Shown here piece after piece: positions 5,874 to 6,286 of a stretch of DNA of 6,286 nt. The translations under genes were made by a program, and so were the position numbers. The notes beneath the pieces are model-generated. The model ran no database searches and was not told the DNA's origin. It was given only the letters and a program-made list of their open reading frames with translations. The stretch comes from URNF01 sp045543675 (lineage in GTDB: Bacteria; Bacillota; Clostridia; Oscillospirales; Acutalibacteraceae): NCBI GenBank assembly GCA_045543675.1, contig JAZPXM010000161.1:1-6286 (forward strand), given 5' to 3'. The stretch's first letter is position 1. Every line of letters starts with the position of its first letter.

Positions 5874-5879
5874 GGGAGG
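5874..5879 (+). promoter_or_regulatory. Ribosome binding site of tuf
   Basis: GGGAGG lies 8 nt before ATG 5888, confirming the start that gives the canonical MAKEKFERSKPHVNIGTIGH N-terminus. Confidence 0.8.
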
Positions 5880-5887
5880 AAATACCA

Positions 5888-6286
5888 ATGGCAAAGGAAA
5901 AATTTGAAAGATCCAAACCGCACGTAAACATCGGTACCATCGGTCACGTTGACCATGGTAAAACCACTTTGACTGCTGCTATCACCAAGGTGTTGGCTAT
6001 GAAAGGTAATGCTGACTTTACCGATTATGCAAACATCGATAAAGCGCCCGAAGAACGCGCTCGTGGTATCACAATCAACACTTCTCACGTTGAATATCAG
6101 ACCGACGCTCGTCACTATGCGCACGTTGACTGCCCCGGCCACGCTGACTATGTTAAAAACATGATCACCGGTGCTGCGCAGATGGACGGTGCTATCCTCG
6201 TATGTTCCGCGGCTGACGGCCCGATGCCCCAGACCCGTGAACACATCCTTCTTTCCCGTCAGGTTGGCGTTCCGAACATCGTTGTG
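5888..6286 (+). CDS. tuf: Elongation factor Tu (5' part, 133 codons)
   Basis: GTPase that carries aminoacyl-tRNA to the ribosomal A site. Only the first 133 residues are present; the frame is open to the last base of the window. The N-terminus is MAKEKFERSKPHVNIGTIGH. G1 GHVDHGKT is at 19-26, switch I ends in ERARGITI (56-63) with Thr62, and G3 DCPGH is at 81-85 with catalytic His85. The KNMITGAAQMDGAILV segment follows, and Gln125 in LLSRQVGVPN matches the kirromycin-site glutamine (Q124 in E. coli). The G4 NKCD motif and domains II-III lie beyond the window. It follows fusA by 154 nt, which hold a separate predicted promoter. Whether a second tuf copy exists elsewhere cannot be seen here. 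Confidence 0.97.
   Translation, partial: MAKEKFERSKPHVNIGTIGHVDHGKTTLTAAITKVLAMKGNADFTDYANIDKAPEERARGITINTSHVEYQTDARHYAHVDCPGHADYVKNMITGAAQMDGAILVCSAADGPMPQTREHILLSRQVGVPNIVV

Noticed and set aside
3109..5940. 943-codon open frame on the minus strand opposite rpsG and fusA
   Set aside because: It lies in codon register with the real genes and exists only because TTA, CTA and TCA are avoided. Its translation looks like no known family and it has no supporting gene signals.

Overview
The window is a section of a bacterial core transcription/translation locus: the 3' two thirds of rpoC, then rpsL, rpsG, fusA and the first 133 codons of tuf. All are on the + strand, in the classical 'str operon' order. 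The proteins point to a Firmicutes (Bacillota) member, most likely of class Clostridia. S12 has the longer Gram-positive N-terminal region, S7 is 156 residues and ends in AFAHYRW, and RpoC lacks the SI3 trigger-loop insertion found in E. coli. The EF-G and EF-Tu wording (for example CGTSYRNKG in EF-G) recalls the Ruminococcaceae/Oscillospiraceae, but that finer placement is from memory and is only inference. By eye, base composition is near 50% G+C. Codon choice is strongly biased, with CGT for Arg and almost no TTA, CTA or TCA, as expected of very highly expressed genes.

Layout: 1-2416 is rpoC (5' end outside the window). 2417-2583 is a spacer with a near-consensus promoter whose -35 hexamer overlaps the rpoC stop codon, followed by a leader of about 135 nt with two good hairpins. 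2584-3003 is rpsL, starting at TTG. 3004-3156 is a 153-nt intercistronic spacer. 3157-3627 is rpsG, starting at GTG. 3649-5733 is fusA. 5734-5887 is an A/T-rich spacer with an extended -10 promoter and a short tuf leader. 5888-6286 is tuf, cut by the window end. Every start is preceded by a strong Shine-Dalgarno sequence 8-9 nt away. No convincing intrinsic terminator was found in any spacer, so read-through from rpoC to tuf is possible, with extra initiation before rpsL and before tuf.

The genes work together in gene expression: the RNA polymerase beta' subunit makes mRNA, S12 and S7 belong to the 30S decoding centre and mRNA exit/E-site region, EF-Tu delivers aminoacyl-tRNA and EF-G drives translocation.

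I see no mobile element, CRISPR array, tRNA/rRNA gene or new protein system. The coding content is ordinary housekeeping. What deserves attention is in the spacers: the promoter/stop overlap, the two-hairpin rpsL leader with a predicted UNCG tetraloop, the ATGATTG double start at rpsL, the long rpsL-rpsG spacer, and the roughly helically phased A/T tracts before the tuf promoter.
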